From positions 1 through 5,550 of the forward strand of contig CAZFHZ010000170.1 of the NCBI GenBank assembly GCA_964519015.1: a stretch of DNA of 5,550 nt. Reading direction: 5' to 3'. The notes beneath the pieces are model-generated. The model ran no database searches. It was given only the letters and a program-made list of their open reading frames with translations, and was not told where the DNA came from. The first letter of the stretch is position 1. Each line of letters opens with the position of its first letter. Below are positions 1-5,550 of the stretch, piece after piece. Source of the stretch: CAZFHZ01 sp964519015. GTDB taxonomy: Bacteria; Blakebacterota; Blakebacteria; Blakebacterales; CAYUVJ01. The translations under genes and the position numbers were made by a program.

Positions 1-654
1 GAAGCCGGCGGGGAGGAGCACGTAGGCCCCCAGGTACATGGGCCGCCCCCAGAACTCGGAGAGCCTCCGGCTCTGGATCTTCACGTGACGGATGTATTTG
101 GTATCCGCCGGTTCCGGGATTGCGGGCATGACCTGGTCGAGCACAATCCGGATCCGGCCCGGGCCCCCCTCCCCGATCCGGTACTGCTGCGGAGTGTTGA
201 ATAGGTTACCCGGGGCGTTCCGCCAGTTCTGCCCCTCTCCCCGGTCCATGGGGAGCTTGACCGTCTGCCCGGTGGCCAGCGGGAAGGTCTCGTAGCGGTG
301 CAGGACCGCCTGGATCCAGTAGTCGCCGTCCGGGAGGTCGGCCAGGCTCTCGACCGGCCAGCCGAAGACCGAGGCGTCGAAGCGTGCCTCCTCTCCCGGT
401 CGCAGTCCCTCCACATCCAGACCGAAGACCTGGGCTGACTGAGAGCTGGCGCTGGTCTGGAAACGGGGCTCGGAGGATTCATCGGCCGATATCAGCAGGA
501 GGAGCCGGCCGTCGAGCGGCTGATCGGCCACCGAGCCATCGAAGGAGACCGCCACCGTCGGCCCCCGGCCACTGGAACAGCCGGCCGCCAGGGCGGAAAG
601 GGCCAGGGTGAGCAACAGCAGGACGATCGGGGAGCGACGGGACAGGCGCGGCAT
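1..654 (-). CDS. Secreted putative esterase-family protein, N-terminal 218 residues (3' end cut by window edge)
   Basis: The frame is open from ATG at 654 to base 1 with no stop, so the gene continues off the left edge. A strong Shine-Dalgarno (GGAGG, 661-665) lies 6 bases before the ATG. Residues 1-26 form an export signal: MPRLSRR, a leucine-rich core (about 10-24), then ALAAGC, a plausible but not perfect lipobox with Cys26 as the acylation site; a signal peptidase I cut is the alternative. Residues 33-175 look like a beta-rich domain with motifs such as DGRLLLLIS, VFGLDVEGL, LPDGDYWIQAVLHRYETF and PMDRGEGQNW. From about 184 the sequence (TKYIRHVKIQSRRLSEFWG, RPMYLGAYVLLPAGF) resembles the lead-in to the alpha/beta-hydrolase fold in a family of secreted putative esterases that I recognise from memory. 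The catalytic part (nucleophile Ser, Asp, His) would lie outside the window, so the enzymatic role is inferred. The 123-base gap to the upstream gene could allow either cotranscription or its own promoter; no clear promoter is visible. Confidence 0.65.
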   Translation of the reverse strand, partial: MPRLSRRSPIVLLLLTLALSALAAGCSSGRGPTVAVSFDGSVADQPLDGRLLLLISADESSEPRFQTSASSQSAQVFGLDVEGLRPGEEARFDASVFGWPVESLADLPDGDYWIQAVLHRYETFPLATGQTVKLPMDRGEGQNWRNAPGNLFNTPQQYRIGEGGPGRIRIVLDQVMPAIPEPADTKYIRHVKIQSRRLSEFWGRPMYLGAYVLLPAGF

Positions 655-660
655 GGCACA

Positions 661-665
661 CCTCC
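661..665 (-). promoter_or_regulatory. Shine-Dalgarno of the secreted esterase-like gene, inside a small dyad
   Basis: On the minus strand GGAGG sits 6 bases before the ATG at 654 and decides that start over the GTG at 661. It is one arm of a perfect dyad, CCTCC-G-GGAGG (661-671). The single-base centre is too tight for a hairpin on its own, so sequestration of the site is only a possibility. Confidence 0.6.
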
Positions 666-747
666 GGGAGGGGTGTTGACCGGGGGACATCCTGTCAGTC
701 TACACGGCTGTCGGTGGCAGGGGAACGACGGAGGAAAATCCTGAACT

Positions 748-768
748 GGACCCGGAGCCGGACCCGGA
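748..768. repeat. Short tandem direct repeat downstream of the four-helix gene
   Basis: GGACCCGGA occurs twice (748-756 and 760-768) with a 12-base period, just past the stop codon of the four-helix membrane protein. It could be low-complexity GC-rich sequence. No T-run follows it, so it is not called a terminator. Confidence 0.4.
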
Positions 769-777
769 TCTGGGCCC

Positions 778-1194
778 TTAGGCCGGCAGCGCCAGGCGAC
801 TCCGGGAATGCAGCAGCGTTCCGACGTTGTAAGTCAACTGAACCAGGAAAGCCACGTAGAGGATCAGCCATTCCCCAGTGGTCTCCATGCCATGCCGCAT
901 CTCCCGGGCGATCTCGTCGAGCATCACCTTCTGACCGGCGAAGAGGAGCAGGCAGACCGTTCCCAGCACCAGCAGCACGGCATTCCAGACATCGGAGTCG
1001 GCCTGCCTCGACCGGACCAGACGCTGGATGAGGGTGACCAGGATGTAGACCATCTCCAGCAGAAGACCGATGAGGATCAGCCACTCGATCGGACTGATCG
1101 AATCCTGGAGTACGAAGACGTCCCGCCAGCCCAGGGGGAGGGCGATCATCGCCACCAGCAGGCAGGCGGTCGCAACGATACCGAAGAGACGCAT
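778..1194 (-). CDS. Small four-helix membrane protein of unknown function
   Basis: This frame encodes 138 residues and ends in TAA. I chose the ATG at 1194 because GAGG (1201-1204) lies 6 bases upstream; the in-frame GTG at 1206 would overlap that site. Four hydrophobic segments are evident: about residues 4-20, 36-58, 68-86 and 107-126, joined by charged loops (RLVRSRQADSD at 59-69, DEIAREMRHGMETTGE at 93-108). Both hairpins end in a similar helix: EWLIL at 37-41 followed by Y50 and TL at 54-55, and EWLIL at 108-112 followed by Y122 and TL at 126-127. This suggests the protein arose by duplication of a two-helix unit. Glu47 lies within helix 2, and its counterpart in helix 4 is Gln. There is no signature of a known transporter or enzyme family that I recognise. 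It lies 225 bases downstream of the exporter operon and 123 bases upstream of the esterase-like gene, with the same orientation as both. It is likely real, given its hydrophobic pattern, start site and fit to the gap between neighbours. Confidence 0.7.
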   Translation of the reverse strand: MRLFGIVATACLLVAMIALPLGWRDVFVLQDSISPIEWLILIGLLLEMVYILVTLIQRLVRSRQADSDVWNAVLLVLGTVCLLLFAGQKVMLDEIAREMRHGMETTGEWLILYVAFLVQLTYNVGTLLHSRSRLALPA

Positions 1195-1253
1195 GGGTGA
1201 CCTCACCGTCTCGGGTCGGCAGCAGGCTTGATTACTTCCCCAACGAATGAGCG

Positions 1254-1288
1254 CGGGACCGGTTCCGCCCCTTGGGTTCCCGGTCTCG
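1254..1288 (-). terminator. Terminator-like hairpin without U-tract
   Basis: Arms 1254-1262 (CGGGACCGG) and 1280-1288 (CCGGTCTCG) can pair over 9 bases with one G-U pair, around a 17-base loop. On the minus strand the stem begins immediately after the TGA of the 24-codon frame. No U-run follows in either direction, so this is not a canonical intrinsic terminator. It could instead block 3' exonucleases or be a leader structure for the four-helix gene, 60 bases downstream. Confidence 0.35.
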
Positions 1289-1407
1289 TCAAAGTATCCC
1301 GGCCAGCCAGTGTGTGATGTTGAGCACGAACTGCGGATTGTGCGGGGTGGTCGGGTGGGTCATTTCTCTACATAGGCGTCAGTGATGGTGTCGGCCTCGA
1401 CTCGCAT
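1289..1407 (-). pseudogene. Possible eroded 3' end of a gene (two tiny overlapping frames)
   Basis: Two short frames fill half of the gap after the exporter operon. The first, ATG 1407 to TGA 1360, reads MRVEADTITDAYVEK. The second, ATG 1363 to TGA 1289, encodes 24 residues ending NPQFVLNITHWLAGIL; the two overlap by ATGA. The second looks like the carboxyl tail of a folded protein: proteins with a glutamine-amidotransferase-like or DUF4350-like domain often end with an N-x-x-F-x-x-N-x-x-x-W-L-x-G helix, and the DAYVEK stretch would fit just before such a tail. Joining them needs a small frameshift near the run AGAGAAATG. On this reading a once complete gene has lost its body, leaving about 35 codons. 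Alternatives are small translated peptides or chance. The family link is from memory and weak, but a hairpin directly after the second stop supports a gene 3' end here. Confidence 0.35.
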
Positions 1408-1419
1408 GTCGATCTCACG

Positions 1420-3810
1420 TCAGCGTCGAATCTGCCGTTCCCGCCACCGGATCCAGGACTTCAGCCCCCACCCCAGACGCTGACCGGTCCCTTTCATCAA
1501 GGCATCGACGAGTTCTGTATTCCAGTACCAAGTGCCCGCCACGTCGAACCCTCCGGATTCCGCGAAGGTGTGTCCGCGTTCGAACCAGAGGTCGGCGTTC
1601 TCGATCAGTGCCTCGGCCGCCGCGCGGTTCCCTGCAGCGGCAAGATCTCTGAGCGCACCCTGGGCCAGCCGTGTCCAGAAGATGTGTCTCGCCTTGAACT
1701 GCACGTACTCCGGGGATCCTTCCACGGATTCACTCGTGGCGTTCACTCCCCGGCGCCACAGCTCGATCGCCACGTCGACCGTCCCCCGGTGACCTTCATT
1801 CGCCAATAGGACGGCTGCCTGGAACCGGGTCTCGGCGGGTAGCGTCGTATCGCCCGCGATCTCGGCGAGCAGTTGCAGGCCAGGCTGACCGATACGCACC
1901 AGGGCGGGCAGCACCTGGTTTTGTGCGATAAGACCGTACATCTCGTAGTAGGTACCCCGGACCGGCAGCAGCTCGAGCAGGTCCAGGCTCCGGCTGAGGA
2001 TATTGGCCGCCTCCGGATCCCCCAGTTCAGTCAGCCGGAGAAACATACGGCGCAGGCGGTCGCCGCCTTTTCGGAAGTCCTCGCGAAGTCCGCGTTCGCG
2101 GTTCCGTTCCTCCGGGGTTCGAATCCGCTCGTCCGGCAACCGGTAGCTTTCGATCCTTCCCCGCAGGTCCTGCAGGTGAGTGATCAGATCGTGTGTCGCC
2201 CGGCGGAGTTCCGGCAGCCGCCCTTCACCGGCCCAGGCCAGCAGGACGTCATCCACGTCGATCGAGGCGGGCGTTGCACCCTGACGCCGACTGACGGGAA
2301 TCTGGTGCCAGCGCAGGAGACGAATCCGGTCGAGATCGGCGGGATCACCCAGACCGATCAGGTACTCTTCGACCATCTTCAGACGGTAGCGGGAATCGGT
2401 ACTTTTCGACCAACCCTCGTACAGCGGTCGGGCTTCGGGGCCCATGGGGTGAGCCCCCGCCGTCCAGTATATGACCCTGTTGAGTTGCTTCGGAGCCTCA
2501 TCGTAGAGCGCTAGCAGGGTCCGCTCGCCCCTCGGGTCCTTCCGGCCGAGGAGCATATGGGCCGCCGTGGTTCGCACTTCAATCGGCTGGTCCGCCGGCA
2601 GATAGGCGGCAATGAGTTCGGTATGCTCCGGCCGGTCGGCCACCCCCGCCAGATGCAGGGCAAGTATCCGATGAATGATACTGAAATCACCGGAACGCAT
2701 CCGTTCCAGCATCGTGGCGATCCAGGCCGGGCTGCGAGCGGCGGCGAGATCCCGCTCCTCCGGCAGGAGCGGCTCGGCGGGCATGATTCTCCCCTCATAG
2801 CCGTCGTAACGCAGGAGCCTGGGCTCGTTCATGAGCAGGCTGGTCTGATCGGAATTGGCCAGCCGATCCACAACACTGCTGCAGACGATCCAGAGTAAGT
2901 TCTCCCGATCCTCGTCCGTGATGTCCAACCGCTCGTAGGCCTCTTTCAACCGTGTCTCCAGGGCCGTGATCACCTGCTCGGGATCATCGGATCCCAGGTC
3001 CAGGGAGGTACTCAGGTGCCGGAAGCCGCCGGCCAGCGGATACGACCGCCCCAGAGCGCCGGCGGCCACCAGGAGAATGCTCGTATAAGCAACCAGTCCG
3101 ACGGCGATCCCGAGAATCGCCGGGATCCGAACTTCCCGGTGGCGTGGTTCCCGCCAGGCCAGGGCGATCGCACCGGTGCCCGCGGTCAGGGGAATCAGCA
3201 CGGCCCGGATGATGGGTCGGATTGGAAACTCGCCCCGGCCGGCGGTCTCGAACAGACCGGCGACCGGCGATAAAGTGAGCAGTACCCAACCGGCCGCGAA
3301 AAGAGTGATCGCCACCACGACCGCGACCGTCTGGTTCCGGCGCGTCTTTCCACCATATAGCCCGAGCCCGAATCCTAGAACCACGAGGGAGGCGGCGCTC
3401 AACCAGCGGTACGGACCGCTCAGCGCGAATCGCGGCTCCCGGATCTCCCAGGCACCTGCAACCAGGAGCATCACCGCCAGGAAACCCACCCCGACGAACA
3501 GCAGTCCCAGCCGCACGCCGACTTTGGTCAGGAAGATCTGTCTGACCGACAGCGGCTTGGCCAGCAGCGGCTCCAACGTGTTGCGCTCCTCCTCCACCGC
3601 ATAGGCCATGGTGCCCACGACCACGGCCACGAAGAAGAGCACGGCCGCGCCGCTGGAGAAAAGACCGTTCTGCCAGCTTCCGAAGTCGACCTTGTCCAGT
3701 CCGCCCATGAAGACCGGGCGCAGGACATAGGCGATCATGAAGCCCATGGTCAGCAGAACCATGGGGATGGATTCACGGTATTCCTTCCAGGCCAGGGAAT
3801 GGCGTTTCAT
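1420..3810 (-). CDS. ABC-2 type permease fused to a large extracytoplasmic HEAT-like helical domain
   Basis: This frame encodes 796 residues. The ATG at 3810 overlaps the previous stop (ATGA) and is preceded by GGAGGAGG; the frame stays open further upstream only as a shadow of the preceding permease. Residues 1-250 are an ABC-2 exporter membrane subunit. It starts with the family-typical WKEYRES, has helices near 16-34, 53-71, 98-120, 135-153, 160-180, 199-218 and 229-250, and carries the cytoplasmic motif EEERNTLEPLLAKPLSVRQI (73-92) between helices 2 and 3. Loops with Arg/Lys (KTRR at 155-158, REPRHREVR at 220-228) alternate correctly for an N-in topology. The seventh helix therefore places residues 251-796 outside the cytoplasm. 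That part is helical and HEAT-like: PIEVRTTAAHMLLG (409-422), LRLTELGDPEAANI (591-604), TRFQAAVLLANEG (661-673). It ends in an aromatic block, WYWNTE (761-766) with W781, W786 and W789. The substrate is unknown. It probably pairs with the preceding permease and an ATPase encoded outside the window. Confidence 0.87.
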   Translation of the reverse strand: MKRHSLAWKEYRESIPMVLLTMGFMIAYVLRPVFMGGLDKVDFGSWQNGLFSSGAAVLFFVAVVVGTMAYAVEEERNTLEPLLAKPLSVRQIFLTKVGVRLGLLFVGVGFLAVMLLVAGAWEIREPRFALSGPYRWLSAASLVVLGFGLGLYGGKTRRNQTVAVVVAITLFAAGWVLLTLSPVAGLFETAGRGEFPIRPIIRAVLIPLTAGTGAIALAWREPRHREVRIPAILGIAVGLVAYTSILLVAAGALGRSYPLAGGFRHLSTSLDLGSDDPEQVITALETRLKEAYERLDITDEDRENLLWIVCSSVVDRLANSDQTSLLMNEPRLLRYDGYEGRIMPAEPLLPEERDLAAARSPAWIATMLERMRSGDFSIIHRILALHLAGVADRPEHTELIAAYLPADQPIEVRTTAAHMLLGRKDPRGERTLLALYDEAPKQLNRVIYWTAGAHPMGPEARPLYEGWSKSTDSRYRLKMVEEYLIGLGDPADLDRIRLLRWHQIPVSRRQGATPASIDVDDVLLAWAGEGRLPELRRATHDLITHLQDLRGRIESYRLPDERIRTPEERNRERGLREDFRKGGDRLRRMFLRLTELGDPEAANILSRSLDLLELLPVRGTYYEMYGLIAQNQVLPALVRIGQPGLQLLAEIAGDTTLPAETRFQAAVLLANEGHRGTVDVAIELWRRGVNATSESVEGSPEYVQFKARHIFWTRLAQGALRDLAAAGNRAAAEALIENADLWFERGHTFAESGGFDVAGTWYWNTELVDALMKGTGQRLGWGLKSWIRWRERQIRR

Positions 3811-4478
3811 GCGCCTCCTCCGTAGATCTGGCGGGTACCGACGAGCCGGGAGCCGATCGCGAAGACGATCACCGAGCCGAGGAGCAGCAGCCAGAAGACT
3901 CCCCAGAGGTCCTGGAGTACTGCCGTTCTCCAGAGCGACGGAATCACGGGGATTGCGGCAAGCACCCCACCGAGGGCGCCCCCCACGATCAACGCGGTGC
4001 TCTGATAGGGTGCACGGACCGAGACGGTCATCGTGACGGCCAGCACCAGCAACTGGGCGACGACCACGATCCCCACCACCGACCAGATTACGAATGGGGG
4101 AGTGGCCAGGTGGAGTTCGGCTCCCGTAGCATCCAGGCGGAAGAGCACCACGGCCATGACGAGCGCACCGGCCAGCAGCGTCGCCATGAACCGGGTCCCG
4201 AACTTGGCCAGCAGAATCCGACCGAAGGAGATCGGCTTGCTGAAGTAGAAGACCTCCGTGCCTTCGTCTCTCTCGCCGGCGTAGGCATCCATCCCCATGA
4301 TCGCCGGTATGAGCAACATCGCGGCGCCCCAGCCGCACAGCAGGATGGGCAATTGGAATATCGAGAGCGGACCCTCGATCCTTGGCAGCGGCACCAGGAA
4401 AGCGGTCAGGAAGTAGAACCAGGTAAGTCCCATCATGCGGCCGCGGAGTCTCGTCCACTCCTTCCAGAGCAGCATCAT
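3807..4478 (-). CDS. ABC-2 type transporter permease subunit
   Basis: This frame encodes 223 residues. The start is the first of two tandem ATG codons at 4478, which overlaps the previous stop as ATGA, with GGAAGGA (4487-4493) 8 bases before it. The frame is open for about 400 bases further upstream, but that stretch is antisense-like, charged sequence overlapping the preceding gene and is not credible protein. The product begins MMLLWKEWTRLRG and has six predicted helices near 15-32, 43-63, 95-114, 128-154, 158-180 and 190-210. Between helices 2 and 3 lies the cytoplasmic signature GMDAYAGERDEGTEVFYF, then SKPISFGRILLAK (80-92), which is typical of ABC-2 export permeases (NosY and GldF-like relatives) where the ATPase couples to the membrane subunit. 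Its length matches a minimal permease with N and C termini inside. It is sandwiched between two genes with related helical domains, and the next gene also has a permease domain, so a heteromeric exporter is likely. The substrate cannot be told. Confidence 0.9.
   Translation of the reverse strand: MMLLWKEWTRLRGRMMGLTWFYFLTAFLVPLPRIEGPLSIFQLPILLCGWGAAMLLIPAIMGMDAYAGERDEGTEVFYFSKPISFGRILLAKFGTRFMATLLAGALVMAVVLFRLDATGAELHLATPPFVIWSVVGIVVVAQLLVLAVTMTVSVRAPYQSTALIVGGALGGVLAAIPVIPSLWRTAVLQDLWGVFWLLLLGSVIVFAIGSRLVGTRQIYGGGA
3814..3821 (-). promoter_or_regulatory. Shine-Dalgarno of the permease fusion
   Basis: GGAGGAGG on the minus strand ends 3 bases before the ATG at 3810 (core GGAGGA at 5 bases). 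It is encoded within the Gly-Gly-Gly-Ala end of the upstream permease, so translation of the two is probably coupled. It is the main evidence against any start further upstream. Confidence 0.75.
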
Positions 4479-5548
4479 TGGTCGGATCCTTCCGAAGAGT
4501 AGGCGGGAATAGATCTGGATGTAGGAACCAGGGACAGGTCCGGTGAAGCGCCCGGCATCGACGCCAGCAGCTCGCGCTGGGCGCGCTCCCACCAATCGGA
4601 CCAGACCGTCAGACTCCAGACCGGAGGGGCGCCGCCGGCCTCTGCGAGCGCCCGGATGATCTCCGTATTCCAGAACCATAGCCCGAGTCCGTCGCCCGAG
4701 AGCGGAGCGGACAAGCAGGCGGACCGGGATTCGAATTGGGTGCGGGCGTTCAGGATCATGGAACCGGCGACTCGCGTCTCGCCCCGGCGGGCCAAATCGA
4801 CGAGAGTGGCCGTGGCCTGGCGGCACCAGAAGAGTGCTTCCGGCCCGCTCCGCGGTCCGCCATGCACCTGATTCCACCAGGTGCGGAGCATCTCGCTCGT
4901 GTATTCCCGGCGGCCGTGCTGCACCATCAGGGCCGCCGCCTGAAAGCGAAGCCGGGCATCTTCGAACGGATCGTTGATGAGATTGACCAGATAGCCCAGA
5001 CCCGGGTCACCAAGTGCCGCGAGGTGGGGCAGCAGCGGCATCGCCCGCGCCCACAGCCCGGCCGGATCCCGGGTGATAGAACTGAATGCACCCGGCAGGA
5101 AGCGGGATCGTTCCCAGATATCAATCGCCGCGACGTCTCCCAGTTCCGCCAGGCGCAGGAGTACCCGGTCGAATTCCGATATCCTTCGCTCCAGATTCCA
5201 TATCCGGCGCCGTTCGATCTCGTCTAGTCCGGGGACGTCACCACCTTTGATTTGCTCACCGGCGGTCCGGACGGCTTCCATCCGGGACGCCAGGCGGCGG
5301 ATCTCTTCCCGCTCCCCCTGGAGATCGCAGAGCAATTCCTCGGCGGACGCGCGCAGGATTGGAGCATCGCCCGGCGACGCCCAGGCGATCCGGTAATCTC
5401 GGATGGTCGCCGACTCTATCTGCTCGGCTTGAGCCGGATTACGATAGCCGGGATCCCGCCGCAGCGAGAACCGTATGAGCTCCAAGTCGGACGGAGAGCC
5501 GTTCCACAGGTACCACCGCCGGGCCAGGGCGCGGCACCGCGGATTCTC
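4475..5548 (-). CDS. HEAT-like helical domain protein, paralogue of the fusion's C-terminal domain (5' end cut by window edge)
   Basis: The frame has no stop between 4475 (TGA) and the right edge, so 357 residues of an incomplete gene are seen; a TTG at 5485 is an internal Leu codon, since the reading continues upstream with plausible sequence (ENPRCRALARRWYLWNG). The visible part is helical, with paired-helix repeats: DRVLLRLAELGD (visible residues 127-138), MPLLPHLAALGDPGLGYLV (170-188), RLRFQAAALMVQHGRRE (199-215). It ends in a block WFWNTE (291-296) with W311, W316 and W319, then a Ser/Pro-containing tail of about 30 residues. These landmarks match the C-terminal half of the 796-residue permease fusion two genes downstream; the Trp positions of the last block align without a gap (offsets 0, 2, 20, 25, 28). 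No membrane helix is visible here. By analogy the missing N-terminus may be an ABC-2 permease domain, which is inference; a secreted stand-alone helical protein is the alternative. It overlaps the next gene by 4 bases, so it is the most upstream visible member of the operon. Confidence 0.75.
   Translation of the reverse strand, partial: ENPRCRALARRWYLWNGSPSDLELIRFSLRRDPGYRNPAQAEQIESATIRDYRIAWASPGDAPILRASAEELLCDLQGEREEIRRLASRMEAVRTAGEQIKGGDVPGLDEIERRRIWNLERRISEFDRVLLRLAELGDVAAIDIWERSRFLPGAFSSITRDPAGLWARAMPLLPHLAALGDPGLGYLVNLINDPFEDARLRFQAAALMVQHGRREYTSEMLRTWWNQVHGGPRSGPEALFWCRQATATLVDLARRGETRVAGSMILNARTQFESRSACLSAPLSGDGLGLWFWNTEIIRALAEAGGAPPVWSLTVWSDWWERAQRELLASMPGASPDLSLVPTSRSIPAYSSEGSDQ
4487..4493 (-). 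promoter_or_regulatory. Shine-Dalgarno of the six-helix permease
   Basis: GGAAGGA on the minus strand lies 8 bases before ATG 4478, inside the last codons of the upstream gene. Together with the ATGA overlap it fixes the permease start. Confidence 0.65.
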
Positions 5549-5550
5549 CG

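Noticed and set aside
81..482. Minus-strand open frame of 133 codons
   Set aside because: It is in another frame of the secreted esterase-like gene, and its product is Ser/Arg-rich and disordered, whereas the competing frame has a signal peptide, Shine-Dalgarno and recognisable motifs.
676..704. Plus-strand TTGACC with a 17-base spacer to TCTACA, resembling a sigma-70 promoter
   Set aside because: The -10 match is only three of six, and nothing convincing is encoded on the plus strand downstream.
1196..1207. GGTGA-CC-TCACC dyad around the Shine-Dalgarno of the four-helix gene
   Set aside because: Five-base arms with a two-base centre are too short to argue for an operator or a regulatory hairpin without comparative data.
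1873..2514. Plus-strand open frame of 213 codons
   Set aside because: It lies opposite the conserved helical domain, has no convincing Shine-Dalgarno or domain features, and such antisense frames are expected in high-GC DNA.
3811..4458. Upstream extension of the permease-fusion frame to a start near 4458
   Set aside because: It would overlap nearly the whole preceding permease gene and reads as low-complexity Arg/Gly/His sequence. ATG 3810 with GGAGGAGG and the WKEYRES start is clearly the true one.
4479..4877. Upstream extension of the six-helix permease frame to a Met near 4877
   Set aside because: The extra 130 or so residues overlap the conserved helical protein in another frame, are Arg/Gly/Pro-rich and non-family-like, whereas ATG 4478 has a Shine-Dalgarno, an ATGA overlap and the typical LLWKEW start.
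4736..5227. Plus-strand open frame of 163 codons
   Set aside because: It is antisense to the HEAT-like paralogue, with a composition rich in Arg, Pro and Gln and no membrane or domain pattern; a shadow frame.

Overview
The window is high-GC bacterial DNA, and every convincing gene is on the minus strand, so transcription runs right to left. Codon use, the dense overlapping gene layout and the type of secreted esterase at the left edge fit an environmental bacterium of the Gemmatimonadota, Acidobacteriota or 'Eisenbacteria/Latescibacteria' kind. That placement is a guess from style, because no marker gene is present.

The right two thirds (1420-5550) is the 3' part of an ABC-2 type exporter operon, in transcription order: (a) a protein truncated by the right edge, of which only a helical HEAT-like region is visible (4475-5548); (b) a compact six-helix ABC-2 permease (3807-4478); (c) a 796-residue protein whose first 250 residues are an ABC-2 permease and whose last 545 are a large HEAT-like helical domain (1420-3810). 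Each junction is a 4-base ATGA overlap with a Shine-Dalgarno inside the preceding gene. The helical domains of (a) and (c) are clearly homologous. They share an RL-x-ELGD helix, an RFQAA helix and a tryptophan-rich end with identical spacing. The layout is therefore helical protein, plain permease, permease-helical fusion, and (a) is probably a second permease fusion whose membrane part lies outside the window. No ATP-binding subunit is visible; it would be expected upstream, past the right edge. The membrane topology of (c) (seven helices, positive-inside) puts its helical domain outside the cytoplasm, so this looks like an exporter carrying large extracytoplasmic helical modules.

The left third holds a gap (1195-1419) and two simpler genes. 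The gap contains two tiny overlapping open frames that look like the eroded 3' end of a gene (a tail ending NPQFVLNITHWLAGIL), followed directly by a hairpin. Next come a 138-residue four-helix membrane protein built from a duplicated two-helix unit (778-1194) and the first 218 residues of a secreted, probably lipid-anchored protein of a putative esterase family, cut by the left edge (1-654). Nothing in the sequence ties these two functionally to the exporter.
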